Shown: positions 16,280 to 24,272 of the stretch, one piece after another | How positions within the stretch are numbered: position 1 is the stretch's first letter | Layout: every line of letters begins with the position of its first letter | Origin: Stomatobaculum sp. F0698 | GTDB lineage: Bacteria; Bacillota; Clostridia; Lachnospirales; Lachnospiraceae | Assembly: GCF_030644385.1 (NCBI RefSeq) | Contig: NZ_CP130060.1 | Location: 2,087,432-2,151,431 of the forward strand | DNA: 64,000 nt | Reading direction: 5' to 3' | The notes under the pieces: generated by a model | The model's input: only the letters and a program-made list of their open reading frames with translations | Database searches by the model: none | What the model was told of the DNA's origin: nothing | Position numbers and translations under genes: made by a program

Positions 16280-17587
16280 ATGAAGCGTGAAATCGAAGCG
16301 TTGTTGCAACTGATTCAGGAGAGCCCCACCGCATTTCAGGCGGTTGCGGTCCTTAAGAAGCGTCTCAAAGAGGCGGGGTATACGGAGCTGAGAGAGGCGG
16401 AGAGCTGGAAACTCAGTGCGGGCGGAAAGTACTTTACGACGAGAAACGACTCGGCCCTGATGGCCTTTCGTCTGCCGAAGGGGAAGACAGACAGCTTCCA
16501 GATTATTGCGAGCCACAGCGACTCCCCTTCCTTTAAAATCAAGGAAAATCCGGACATGGAGGTTGAGGGACACTATGTCAAGCTGAACGTGGAGCGCTAC
16601 GGAGGTATGCTCTGCGCGCCCTGGTTTGACCGTCCGCTCTCGGTTGCGGGACGTATCGCGGTGCGGCGCGGCGCGGAAATTCGGACCGAGCTCGTCTGCA
16701 TCGACCGCGATCTTTTGATGATTCCGAATCTCGCGATTCACATGAACCGGGAGGCAAACAAGGGCTATGAGTACAATGCGCAGCGCGATATGTTGCCGCT
16801 CTGGAGAGACGGAAATTCCGACAAGAAGTTCATGAGCTGCGTTGCCGAGGCGGCGGGCGTCCGGACGGAAGATATCGTCGGATCGGATCTCTTCCTCTAC
16901 AACCGCATGCCGGGCACGGTCTGGGGTGAGGGAGACTGCTACTTCTCCGCGCCGCGTCTTGACGATTTGGAGTGCGCCGCGGCCTCGCTGGAAGGCTTCC
17001 TTCAGGCGAAGGAGAGCAAGGGAACGCCGGTGTTTGCGCTCTTCGACAATGAGGAAGTGGGAAGCAGCACGAAGCAGGGAGCGGCATCTACCTTCCTCGC
17101 GGATGTGTTACAGCGCATCTTCCTCGAGCGGGGGGAGGATCGCGCGGCCTATCTCCGCGCAATTGCAAACAGTTTCATGATTTCCGCGGACAATGCGCAT
17201 GCGGTACATCCGAACTATGCGGATAAGAGCGATCCGAGCAATCGCGTCTACATGAACGGCGGGATTGTCGTGAAGCACAGCGCAAACCAGCTTTACACGA
17301 CGGATGCGCTCAGCGATGCGGTGTTCCGCTATCTCGCGTCCGAGGCCGGCGTGAAGTTGCAGCACTTCCACAACCGCTCGGATGTCACCGGCGGTTCCAC
17401 GCTCGGAAATCTCTCGGGCAACCAGGTAGCTCTGTCCACGGTCGACATCGGCCTCGCGCAACTTGCGATGCACTCGCCCTATGAGACGGCGGGCTGCTCG
17501 GACTATCTGGATTTCATCCGGCTCGCAACGCGCTTCTACGGCTTGCGCACCGAGGCGAGAGACGGAGGCTTTGCCTTCTCAGACTAA
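16280..17587 (+). CDS. M18 family aspartyl aminopeptidase
   Basis: The enzyme is a cytosolic metallo-aminopeptidase that removes N-terminal acidic residues. The start at 16280 has AGAGGAG seven bases upstream; the resulting 435 residues fit the family. Metal-ligand regions are IIASHSDSPSFKIK (about 81-94), RLDDLECAAASLEGF (about 228-242), LFDNEEVGSSTKQGA (about 257-271) and the C-terminal MHSPYETAG (near 405), all hallmarks of M18 dodecamers. The gene is followed 20 nt later by trmB. Nothing is missing from the active site. Confidence 0.9.
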   Translation: MKREIEALLQLIQESPTAFQAVAVLKKRLKEAGYTELREAESWKLSAGGKYFTTRNDSALMAFRLPKGKTDSFQIIASHSDSPSFKIKENPDMEVEGHYVKLNVERYGGMLCAPWFDRPLSVAGRIAVRRGAEIRTELVCIDRDLLMIPNLAIHMNREANKGYEYNAQRDMLPLWRDGNSDKKFMSCVAEAAGVRTEDIVGSDLFLYNRMPGTVWGEGDCYFSAPRLDDLECAAASLEGFLQAKESKGTPVFALFDNEEVGSSTKQGAASTFLADVLQRIFLERGEDRAAYLRAIANSFMISADNAHAVHPNYADKSDPSNRVYMNGGIVVKHSANQLYTTDALSDAVFRYLASEAGVKLQHFHNRSDVTGGSTLGNLSGNQVALSTVDIGLAQLAMHSPYETAGCSDYLDFIRLATRFYGLRTEARDGGFAFSD

Positions 17588-17607
17588 ATAGATTGGAGAT
17601 AGAATCA

Positions 17608-18273
17608 ATGCGGCTTAGACATATACCGGGCAGCGAGGATTTTGTGCGCCGGGCAAGCGCAACGGTCAACGAACCGGAGCGTTACCGCGGCAAGTGGAGC
17701 GCGTTCTTTCAAGAGGACGCGCCGCTTGCGCTGGAAATCGGCATGGGCAAGGGACGCTTTTTGCGTGAACTCTCGGCGCGGGAGCCCGGGTGGAATTTTC
17801 TCGGTTTGGAGCGCTATGCCTCGGTCCTGCAAAAGGCCATCGAGCGGAAAGAGCGAGAGGAGCGGGAACAGGGAAAGAAGGAAAGAGAAAATCTCTTTTT
17901 TCTCTGGGAGGATGCCAAGCGCCTCACCGAAATTTTTGCACCCGGAGAAGTGGCACGCATCTACCTAAATTTCTCGGATCCCTGGCCGAAGGCGGGACAC
18001 GCAATGCGCCGTCTGACCTCCCGGGAGTTCCTGAAGCTCTACGATGCGGTCTTGGCACCCAAGGGCGAGATTTGGTTTAAGACAGACAACGACGGGCTCT
18101 TTGCGTGGTCGCTTGAGGAGATACCGGCGGCAGGCTGGACCCTGGAGGCCGTCACCCGGGATTTACACGGGGAAGTGGGGCCCGAGGACAATGTGATGAC
18201 CGAGTATGAGCAGAAGTTTTCTTCGCGCGGACAGAAGATTTCCCGTCTGATTGCAACGCGAAAAAAATTATAA
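17608..18273 (+). CDS. trmB: tRNA (guanine-N7-)-methyltransferase
   Basis: The enzyme methylates G46 of tRNAs using S-adenosylmethionine. The ATG at 17608 has GGAGAT upstream; the product is 221 residues. The SAM-binding motif LALEIGMGKGRFL and FLGLERY are followed by the family signature ARIYLNFSDPWPK with its catalytic Asp, then RLTSREFLKLYD and FKTDNDGLFAWS. It sits just upstream of a tRNA-Lys gene that has its own promoter. Confidence 0.95.
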   Translation: MRLRHIPGSEDFVRRASATVNEPERYRGKWSAFFQEDAPLALEIGMGKGRFLRELSAREPGWNFLGLERYASVLQKAIERKEREEREQGKKERENLFFLWEDAKRLTEIFAPGEVARIYLNFSDPWPKAGHAMRRLTSREFLKLYDAVLAPKGEIWFKTDNDGLFAWSLEEIPAAGWTLEAVTRDLHGEVGPEDNVMTEYEQKFSSRGQKISRLIATRKKL

Positions 18274-18280
18274 TTTTTTG

Positions 18281-18309
18281 TTGACAGGAATCATAAGAAC
18301 GGGTAGAAT
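18281..18309 (+). promoter_or_regulatory. Strong sigma-A promoter for tRNA-Lys
   Basis: A perfect TTGACA (18281-18286) is separated by 17 nt from TAGAAT (18304-18309). It lies 35 nt before the mature tRNA and just after the trmB stop. Confidence 0.9.
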
Positions 18310-18312
18310 ACT

Positions 18313-18340
18313 GTTTGTGTCACGGAGACGAGACACAAAC
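18313..18340 (+). repeat. 9-bp inverted repeat in the tRNA 5' leader
   Basis: GTTTGTGTC (18313-18321) is perfectly complementary to GACACAAAC (18332-18340), ending 3 nt before the tRNA. It would form a leader stem in the precursor that abuts the RNase P cleavage site. Confidence 0.6.
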
Positions 18341-18343
18341 AAA

Positions 18344-18416
18344 GCGCCTTTAGCTCAGTTGGTAGAGCAGTAGACTCTTAATCTATTTGTCCAGGGTTCG
18401 AGTCCCTGAAGGCGCA
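18344..18416 (+). tRNA. tRNA-Lys (anticodon CTT)
   Basis: The 73-nt cloverleaf has acceptor GCGCCTT/AAGGCGC, D arm GCTC...GAGC, anticodon stem GTAGA/TCTAT with loop CTCTTAA (anticodon CTT), a 5-nt variable loop, and T arm CAGGG TTCGAGT CCCTG. The discriminator is A, and CCA is not encoded. Anticodon CTT reads AAG, the Lys codon favoured in this GC-rich genome. The gene is solitary. Confidence 0.97.
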
Positions 18417-18532
18417 CTTGAAGTCCTGACTTGGCAGACTGCGAGCTGCTGGGATGGGGCTTTTTTGTTTGCGTTTTTTCAGAGAGTGACTTACGCTTTG
18501 GGTGACAGTCGCGGTTTTACTACGAGAACAAT

Positions 18533-18567
18533 AGAGAGGCGAGGTGCTTGGAGCACTTCGCCTCTCT
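18533..18567. terminator. Strong hairpin between tRNA-Lys and the convergent DUF4259 gene
   Basis: A 16-bp stem (AGAGAGGCGAGGTGCT at 18533-18548 with AGCACTTCGCCTCTCT at 18552-18567, one G-T pair) has a 3-nt loop. Flanking T runs are modest, so its efficiency as a terminator is uncertain, but the position between convergent units fits. A T-rich run at 18463-18475 closer to the tRNA may be the main tRNA stop. Confidence 0.6.
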
Positions 18568-18599
18568 TCTATGATTCTCTCTCTTTGCCGCCCTGCCGC

Positions 18600-19085
18600 T
18601 CATGCCTCTGCCGCGGAACAGGCAGCCTTCTCTTTTGCGATGGCTTCGACCGTGCGATCCACATAGCTGATCCAGTCGTAGTAGTCTGCTGCCTCAAGCC
18701 AAAATGCCGCATAACTGCGCTCGCAGCTGTCGATGTCATCCTGAATTTCCTGCAGGCGTCTGTAAAGATAGCCGAGGCTCTCCGGATCGCCCTTGATCTC
18801 CTCGAGCTCTTCCAGCCCGCGCAGCGCGTGGCGGCTGTTCTTCAGTGCGAGCGGATTTTTTTCGCCCTGCATTCTGTTGTAAAACTCCGAGAGCGCGAGC
18901 ACCGCGAGGTCATAGTCTTCGGTATTCGTCGCAGCTTCCGACTCAAGCAGTTTTTCGCTGCGGAGCAGCGACACGATATCCGCGAGCTTAAGACTCTTCT
19001 TTCCCGCGGCGAGTTTTTCGCCGATGCAATCCAAGAGCAGCAGTCCTTCATCCGACTCCAATGCGTGAAATCCCCAACAAGCCAT
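18600..19085 (-). CDS. DUF4259-like protein
   Basis: The protein is 161 residues, starting at 19085 behind GAGGAAG. The N-terminus MACWGFHALESDEGLLLLD resembles DUF4259 proteins, which usually begin MGAWG followed by an acidic patch. The rest is alpha-helical, with an acidic middle (LEELEEIKGDPESLGYLYRRLQEIQDDID) and WLEAADYYDWISYVD near the end. There are no signal peptide, membrane segments or catalytic motifs. It is transcribed divergently from the AAA+ ATPase gene, with the two promoters overlapping. The function is unknown. Confidence 0.6.
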   Translation of the reverse strand: MACWGFHALESDEGLLLLDCIGEKLAAGKKSLKLADIVSLLRSEKLLESEAATNTEDYDLAVLALSEFYNRMQGEKNPLALKNSRHALRGLEELEEIKGDPESLGYLYRRLQEIQDDIDSCERSYAAFWLEAADYYDWISYVDRTVEAIAKEKAACSAAEA

Positions 19086-19153
19086 GTTTCTTCCTCTTTC
19101 TTCCTTTTTTCGTACTGTGCACGGCACAGCAAAGTTTACACGTTCTCTCCACT

Positions 19154-19181
19154 ATTATACACGGCCCCGCGCTCTTTCCAA
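19154..19181 (-). promoter_or_regulatory. Promoter of the DUF4259 gene
   Basis: On the minus strand TTGGAA (19181-19176) and a perfect TATAAT (19159-19154) are separated by 16 nt. The -35 overlaps the -35 of the divergent promoter, so the two may compete for RNA polymerase. Confidence 0.65.
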
Positions 19182-19203
19182 GGAAAAGTTTCGGCGGTAT
19201 ACT
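19175..19203 (+). promoter_or_regulatory. Promoter of the AAA+ ATPase gene
   Basis: TTTCCA (19175-19180) and TATACT (19198-19203) are separated by 17 nt, 24 nt before the start codon. It overlaps the minus-strand promoter at 19175-19181. Confidence 0.6.
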
Positions 19204-19226
19204 GGCAAAGTTAAAGGAGGATCGCA

Positions 19227-20528
19227 ATGGACGAATTGATCTCGAATTTACTGATGTACGGTAAGACCGCGGAACACAGCGTGCTCGCAACCCTTGCCGA
19301 ACTGGAAGACGCGCGGAAGCGCGGAATGCCGCTGCGCGCGGCAGAGCGGAAACGCGCCTATCGCGCGGTGCGGGAACTCTTGGAGCTCGCGACCGAGTAC
19401 GGCTTCAATGATAACCTGTGGCAGAATTATCTGAGCTTTCTGCTCATGATGGACGAAAATCCCTTTACGCTGACGGCGGAGAAGGTCGGGGCCGGAGAAG
19501 GCAGCGTGAACCGCTTTGTGGAGCGGGATTTTCATATTTTTCGCGCCCTCTTCCGCTATGATTTCGGCGCGCTGGAAAGGGCGCTCGGCACGGATTGCTT
19601 CTCGGTGTTGACCGATTACCGGGCCTTGCCGAAACCCGCGGTGCGCTGCTACCGCGCGGTCAGCGAAAAGGTGAGGGCGCTGAGCCTTTCGCTTGCGTCT
19701 GCCGAGAGTGACGAGGCCTTTTTCCGTACCATGAGCGAGTTTTATAGGGCTTACGGCGTGGGTAAGTTCGGACTGAATGCAGCCTTCCGTCTGGAGGACG
19801 ATGAGAAGAAGGGCGTGCTCTTAAAGCCCATACGCAATATGGATGCGGTCAAGTTCTCGGATCTCATCGGCTATGAGAGCCAGAAGGAGGAGCTCCGGAA
19901 GAATACAGAGGCCTTTCTCCGCGGGCAGAGGGCCAACAATGTGTTGCTCTACGGTGACAGCGGAACCGGAAAGTCCACGAGCATTAAGGCCGTGGTGAAT
20001 GAGTACTACAAAGACGGACTTCGCATGATAGAAATCTACAAGTACCAGTTCCGACGGCTCTCCGAAGTACTCGCGGAAATCAAGAACCGAAACTACCGCT
20101 TCATCATCTATATGGACGATCTTTCCTTTGAGGAAAACGAGTCCGAGTACAAATTCCTGAAGGCAGTGATTGAGGGCGGTGTCGAGACGCGTCCCGAAAA
20201 TGTCCTGATCTACGCGACTTCGAACCGGCGTCATTTGATACGGGAGATCTGGAGAGATCGGAACGATGCGGAGCAGGATGCGGACATCCACCATTCCGAC
20301 ACCATGGAGGAGAAACTCTCGCTCGCGAATCGCTTCGGTCTGTCCATCGGCTACTATAAGCCGGCGCGGCAGGCCTACCACGAGATTGTGACAGCGCTTG
20401 CCGAGCGCCACGGCATCACCCTGGAACGCGAAGAACTGCTGCGCCGTGCGGATCGCTTCGAACTGCGCCACGGCGGCGTTTCGGGGCGAACCGCCCAGCA
20501 GTTTATCAATGCGGAACTTGGGAGCTGA
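19227..20528 (+). CDS. AAA+ ATPase, DUF815 family
   Basis: The protein is 433 residues with AAAGGAGG upstream. The N-terminal 200 residues are helical and family-specific. The ATPase core has FSDLIGYESQKEEL, Walker A GDSGTGKST (243-251), Walker B FIIYMDDLSFE (about 295-305) and a sensor 1 region YATSNRRHL. The later ETVEE-like stretch around SDTMEEKLSLANRFGL is typical of DUF815 proteins. Function is unknown across the family; it is soluble and not fused to other domains. It is followed 46 nt later by thiW, so it may share a transcript with the thiamine-salvage genes. Confidence 0.8.
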   Translation: MDELISNLLMYGKTAEHSVLATLAELEDARKRGMPLRAAERKRAYRAVRELLELATEYGFNDNLWQNYLSFLLMMDENPFTLTAEKVGAGEGSVNRFVERDFHIFRALFRYDFGALERALGTDCFSVLTDYRALPKPAVRCYRAVSEKVRALSLSLASAESDEAFFRTMSEFYRAYGVGKFGLNAAFRLEDDEKKGVLLKPIRNMDAVKFSDLIGYESQKEELRKNTEAFLRGQRANNVLLYGDSGTGKSTSIKAVVNEYYKDGLRMIEIYKYQFRRLSEVLAEIKNRNYRFIIYMDDLSFEENESEYKFLKAVIEGGVETRPENVLIYATSNRRHLIREIWRDRNDAEQDADIHHSDTMEEKLSLANRFGLSIGYYKPARQAYHEIVTALAERHGITLEREELLRRADRFELRHGGVSGRTAQQFINAELGS

Positions 20529-20574
20529 GGAAGCGAAAGACAGGTTTTTACTTAAAATCCGGGAGGACAGTGAA

Positions 20575-21114
20575 ATGCAACAGCAGCAGAAAACTTTGCT
20601 TCGCCTGATTTTTATGGGAATTATGATTGCGCTCGGCGTGGTGATCTCGCCCTTACTTCGCGTGGAGGGCATGTGCCCCATGGCACATCTCATCAACATT
20701 TGCTGTGCGGTGCTCCTCGGGCCCGCGGATGCCCTGCTCTGCGCCTTTCTGATCGGCGTCATACGCATGGTGCTGATGGGTATACCGCCGCTCGCGCTGA
20801 CAGGTGCGGTTTTTGGCGCCTTTCTTTCGGGGCTTTTATACCGGGCTTCGGGTGGAAAACTCGTTGCAGCCTTTCTCGGTGAAGTGTTCGGAACCGGTGT
20901 CATCGGCGCGCTGGTCTCCTATCCGGTGATGACCTATCTCTGGGGACGGGGCGGACTTACCCTCTTTTTCTATCTTCCTTCTTTCTTTATGGGAACCATC
21001 ATCGGCGGCAGTCTTGCGATGCTCTTACTTGTCAGCTTACAGCGCGCCAATGTGCTTTGGAAGATGCAGGAGGCGCTCGGTACACGGCGTCCCCTGCGTG
21101 AGGCAAAGCTTTGA
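20575..21114 (+). CDS. thiW: ThiW-like S component of an energy-coupling-factor transporter
   Basis: The start at 20575 follows GGGAGGA; the protein is 179 residues. Five to six hydrophobic helices dominate the sequence (LIFMGIMIALGVVISPLL, AHLINICCAVLLGP, FGAFLSGLLYRASGG, FYLPSFFMGTIIGG). MGIMIALGVVISPL and CPMAHLIN are typical of ThiW, which binds hydroxyethylthiazole for uptake with a shared ECF module. Its stop overlaps the start of thiM (TTGA), which makes the assignment firm. No ecfA/ecfT genes and no TPP riboswitch were found in the neighbourhood. Confidence 0.85.
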   Translation: MQQQQKTLLRLIFMGIMIALGVVISPLLRVEGMCPMAHLINICCAVLLGPADALLCAFLIGVIRMVLMGIPPLALTGAVFGAFLSGLLYRASGGKLVAAFLGEVFGTGVIGALVSYPVMTYLWGRGGLTLFFYLPSFFMGTIIGGSLAMLLLVSLQRANVLWKMQEALGTRRPLREAKL

Positions 21115-21974
21115 ACGGCGCGGAAGCGCTGCTTCGGGAAGCGTTGCCGCGGCTCGATGCCCTGCGGGAAACGGCACCTCTGGTTCACTGCATGACAGGC
21201 GCGGTCTCGGTCAACTTCTGTGCGAACACGGTGCTTGCCCTCGGTGCGCGTCCGATTTGTGCCGAGCACCCGGCAGAAAGCGCAGAGATTGCGGCGCAGG
21301 CGGCAGCCCTTTCTTTAAGTCTCGCGAACATCACGGAGGTAAGGGATTGCGCCATGCGCCTTGCGGCCGGCGCCGCAAAAGCGGCGGATATTCCGATGGC
21401 CTTCGATGCGGTCGGTGTCGGGGCGAGTATGTACCGGCGGGAACTGGTGAAATGCTATCTCGCGGAAAAGCCATGGCTCATCAAGGGCAATGCGAGTGAA
21501 ATCAGGGCCCTGCTCCTTGAGACCGGGCGCAGCGGCGCCGGGGTGGATGTCGGCGCGGAGGACCGCGCGGAACGCGGCGAGGAAGAAAAGATTCTGGCGC
21601 TTGCTTGCGATGCGGCCGCTCTCGCAAGGCGGGAGGATACGGTGGTGCTTCTCAGCGGTGCGGTGGACCTTTTGACCGACGGCGAGCGCTGCTTTGCCCT
21701 GCAAAACGGCGTCCCCCTGCTCGGAAAAATTTGCGGGAGCGGTTGCGCGCTCAATTGTCTGGCTGCGAGCTTCCTTGCGCTTAAGGCGGGCAGAGACAAA
21801 AAAAGAGAAGCGCTCCTAAGTGCGCTTCTCGCAGTGACGGTATGGAATGTTTCGGCAGAGACAGCGGAAGCAAGAGGTCCCGGCAGTCTTGCGGTCGAAC
21901 TTTTGGATCGACTCGGCCGAATCGGCGGCGCGGAACTCAGCCTGCGTTTCTCAGGCGAGGAAGTCCGGATCTAA
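21111..21974 (+). CDS. thiM: Hydroxyethylthiazole kinase
   Basis: The enzyme phosphorylates 4-methyl-5-(hydroxyethyl)thiazole in thiamine salvage. The product is 287 residues. The start is TTG, sharing bases with the thiW stop. Motifs include PLVHCMTGAVSVNFCANTVL near the N-terminus, LIKGNASEIRAL (about 124-135), TVVLLSGAVDLLTDG, and the catalytic GSGCALNCLAASFLA (about 207-221), where the Cys is conserved in ThiM. The 3' end overlaps the convergent Crp/Fnr gene by 24 nt. Confidence 0.93.
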   Translation: MNGAEALLREALPRLDALRETAPLVHCMTGAVSVNFCANTVLALGARPICAEHPAESAEIAAQAAALSLSLANITEVRDCAMRLAAGAAKAADIPMAFDAVGVGASMYRRELVKCYLAEKPWLIKGNASEIRALLLETGRSGAGVDVGAEDRAERGEEEKILALACDAAALARREDTVVLLSGAVDLLTDGERCFALQNGVPLLGKICGSGCALNCLAASFLALKAGRDKKREALLSALLAVTVWNVSAETAEARGPGSLAVELLDRLGRIGGAELSLRFSGEEVRI

Positions 21975-22625
21975 GATTACAATTTCCTTGCCTTCCATGG
22001 AAATAATACCCTCTTCCTGCATGCGGGACAGCTCCCTCGAGAGTGCACTCCGGTCTGCGTAGAGGAAGGAGGCAAGTTCGGTCTTTGAGAGCGGGAGTTT
22101 TCGAACCCCGCTCTTTTGTTTTGGCAGCGTGTTGAAGTAGAGCTTTAATTTGTCCCGCAGCTTTTTTTGTCCCAGGATGCGTATCTTTTGGGTGAGCAAA
22201 AGGGAGCGCTTCGCAAAGTAGCCGAGCAAGTTGGCGGCGAGACGGGTCTCGGCGTGACTTTGGCGCTCTGTGTTTTGCAAGAGGCGCGAAAAGTCCAAAA
22301 AAAGCAGCGTGCAGTCCGAAATGGCGCGAAGATGCATGGCGCTGTCCGTCACATTGGCGCAGAGCATCATGGCGCCGAAAACATTGCCGCTCTCGATTCG
22401 AGTCACGCTGACCGGGGATGCATTTTCGTCGTAGAAGGCGACCTCCAAGGTACCGGAGAGCACCAGACCGGCGCGCTTTCCCGGGTCTCCGATTTGGATG
22501 ACGGTGTCATGTTTCGGAAAATAGTCTTCTTTTGCCGAGAGTGCCGAGAGCAGCGTCTCATAGTCGCTTTCGGCGATGCCCGCAAAGAGCGGGCAGGTTT
22601 TCATGACGGGAAAGGCCTTTTTCAC
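21951..22625 (-). CDS. Crp/Fnr family transcriptional regulator
   Basis: The protein is 224 residues. The best start is GTG at 22625, with GGGGG upstream; an internal ATG seven codons later is possible. Residues 10-125 form a cyclic-nucleotide-binding-type beta roll (GDPGKRAGLVLSGTLEVAFYD, GNVFGAMML). Residues 150-220 are the winged helix (LPLSKTELASFLYADRSALSRELSRMQEEGII). There is no Fnr-type Cys cluster and the cAMP-binding Arg/Ser pattern is not intact, so it probably senses something other than cAMP. It is co-oriented 3 nt downstream of the CPBP protease gene. Confidence 0.88.
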   Translation of the reverse strand: MKKAFPVMKTCPLFAGIAESDYETLLSALSAKEDYFPKHDTVIQIGDPGKRAGLVLSGTLEVAFYDENASPVSVTRIESGNVFGAMMLCANVTDSAMHLRAISDCTLLFLDFSRLLQNTERQSHAETRLAANLLGYFAKRSLLLTQKIRILGQKKLRDKLKLYFNTLPKQKSGVRKLPLSKTELASFLYADRSALSRELSRMQEEGIISMEGKEIVILDPDFLA

Positions 22626-22628
22626 GAC

Positions 22629-23333
22629 TTATACCCCCGTAGCGGTTTTCAGGACCAGAAGAAGAATCACGGCAATGCTGTTATTTAAGAAATGGAGCGC
22701 AATCGGGAAGGCCATGCTCTTTCTTGTCGCATAGAGGCGGCAGAGAAAGAAGGAAAGCGGAACATAGCTTAAGATTGCGATAAAGTCCTGCGGCTTGCCG
22801 CCCCGAAGCGCCGCGGCCCCGTGGAGCATGGAGAAGCTCAAAATAGAGATGATATAGGCGAGTACCGGGCTCTTCCCGTAGATGCGGTTAAACAGAATGT
22901 TTCGGAATACAAGCTCTTCGACGACGGGAGCAAAGAACAGGGCGAGAAACACGAGAAACCAGAGATAGCCGCCCTCCGCGAGGCCTCCCAGCGTATTCTG
23001 ATTCTGATTATGAATGCCGAAGTGCAACAGAACCAGATTAATCGGAATATTCAAGAGAAAGATGAGGAGCTGGGCGAGAATCACCACGCGGCAGTTTTTG
23101 CCGAGCCGTTCGCGGAATTTTGCAAAGTCCTCACGAAGCGTCTTCCGCTTCACCCCGTAGAAAATGAGGAGGGTAATCAAGCCCGCGAGCCCGTAGAAGG
23201 CCATACTGTTCTTCTGAAAGAAAGTACTGCTCTCCGCGGCAAAAGCAAGCAGAACGGGAACCAGTAAGAGATAGAGAAGAAAATAGACCGCAAGGAGAAT
23301 AAGGTCGGTTTTTCGAGAGTTGTGTAGTTTCAT
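22629..23333 (-). CDS. CPBP family intramembrane metalloprotease
   Basis: The start at 23333 has AGGAGG six bases upstream; the protein is 234 residues with six to eight membrane helices. The Abi/CPBP motifs are EELVFRN (about 139-145), FSMLHG (about 168-173) and a final helix with HFLNNSIAV, supplying the Glu, Arg and His residues that bind zinc. Family members act in type II CAAX-like processing, bacteriocin self-immunity or membrane proteostasis. It is transcribed with the Crp/Fnr regulator from a promoter that contains a perfect palindrome. The substrate is unknown. Confidence 0.85.
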   Translation of the reverse strand: MKLHNSRKTDLILLAVYFLLYLLLVPVLLAFAAESSTFFQKNSMAFYGLAGLITLLIFYGVKRKTLREDFAKFRERLGKNCRVVILAQLLIFLLNIPINLVLLHFGIHNQNQNTLGGLAEGGYLWFLVFLALFFAPVVEELVFRNILFNRIYGKSPVLAYIISILSFSMLHGAAALRGGKPQDFIAILSYVPLSFFLCRLYATRKSMAFPIALHFLNNSIAVILLLVLKTATGV

Positions 23334-23352
23334 GGCACCTCCTGACAAAATG

Positions 23353-23391
23353 GTTTGTACAAACTATACTGGATGCGGAGAGAAAGCACAA
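23353..23391 (-). promoter_or_regulatory. CPBP-crp promoter with a 12-bp palindrome
   Basis: On the minus strand TTGTGC (23391-23386) and TATAGT (23368-23363) are separated by 17 nt. Directly downstream, covering the likely start site, lies the perfect palindrome GTTTGTACAAAC (23353-23364). This is a plausible operator, perhaps for the Crp/Fnr protein of the same operon. Confidence 0.6.
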
Positions 23392-23543
23392 GGGAGAGTT
23401 CCGGAAAGACTGCTCGGCTCGAAGGCAGAGTAGACGCTGCGTGAACGAAGCGGTAAGGGCGTGACCGGCAGCGGAAAAGGCTAAGGGAAAACAGGGGCGA
23501 GCGGAAACGGGAATAGGTGCCGAAGGAAGAAGTTCAAATAACC

Positions 23544-23572
23544 TTGTAAAACAGTAGGAAATATGTAATACT
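23544..23572 (+). promoter_or_regulatory. Promoter of the cupin gene
   Basis: TTGTAA (23544-23549) and AATACT (23567-23572) are separated by 17 nt, with TG one base upstream of the -10. It ends 24 nt before the start codon. The 150 nt before it (about 23392-23540) are purine-rich and carry no recognised feature. Confidence 0.6.
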
Positions 23573-23596
23573 GGGGAAGAAAGGAGGAGACTTTTC

Positions 23597-24256
23597 ATGG
23601 AGAGAAAGTTTTCGCTTTCTAAGGAACATGCGCCCAAAGCCGGGCTTACGATTTCCACACGGGAGACCGAGAGCGGAAGCGTCGGCGTGACGTATTTTTC
23701 GCTCGGGAAAGACACGGACATCAGCGCGGAGCGCTACCCCGAGGATGTGCTCTATCTCGGCAATTTCGGCAGCGGAGAGTTTCGCCTTCGGAAAGCGGTT
23801 GAGGACAAGGAGCAGTTGCGGGGACTCGCGGCGGGCGAGGCCATCATGGTAAAGAAGAACACACTCTGCGGTGTCAGGACGGCAGAGGGCTTTATCTACA
23901 CGGAAGTGATTCCGGGAAAGGATATCAATATGAACGAACAGGTCAAGGCAGGAGAGGTATTTCAGCTTGCAAATTTACTTCCCTATGAGAAGGGAAGCGT
24001 TGTCAATATGGACGTTGCGTCCAACCCGAACATGAAGCTTGTTCTGATGGCCTTCGATGCCGGAACGGGCCTCTCGGAACACAGCGCGCCGGGCGATGCG
24101 TTGATTTTCGCGCTGGAGGGCGAGGTTGAACTGGTCTATGAGGGGACGCCGCACAAGGTAAAGGCGGGCGAGCAGTTCCGCATGGCAAAGGGCGGTCGCC
24201 ACAGTCTGAAGGCAGAGGGACGGTTCAAGATGGCACTTCTGCTCACACTGGCATAA
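23597..24256 (+). CDS. Bicupin domain protein
   Basis: The protein is 219 residues, preceded by AAAGGAGGAG. It holds two tandem beta-barrel halves. The N-terminal half (about 20-105) has the AAGEAIMVKKNTL turn but lacks the usual His cluster. The C-terminal half (about 140-215) has the better cupin pattern: GLSEHSAPGDALIFALEGEVEL and MAKGGRHSLKAEG, giving two His and a Glu as potential metal ligands. Such bicupins occur widely in clostridia and have unknown or sugar/oxidative-stress-related roles. It is monocistronic, between its own promoter and a terminator. Confidence 0.8.
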   Translation: MERKFSLSKEHAPKAGLTISTRETESGSVGVTYFSLGKDTDISAERYPEDVLYLGNFGSGEFRLRKAVEDKEQLRGLAAGEAIMVKKNTLCGVRTAEGFIYTEVIPGKDINMNEQVKAGEVFQLANLLPYEKGSVVNMDVASNPNMKLVLMAFDAGTGLSEHSAPGDALIFALEGEVELVYEGTPHKVKAGEQFRMAKGGRHSLKAEGRFKMALLLTLA

Positions 24257-24272
24257 AAGCGGTTTCGAGAAG

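Noticed and set aside
18387..19214. 275-codon plus-strand frame starting inside tRNA-Lys
   Set aside because: It begins within the tRNA, crosses a strong hairpin and is antisense to the DUF4259 gene.
20529..20574. TPP riboswitch before thiW
   Set aside because: The gap is 46 nt, too short for the aptamer, and its conserved core was not found in the upstream coding end.
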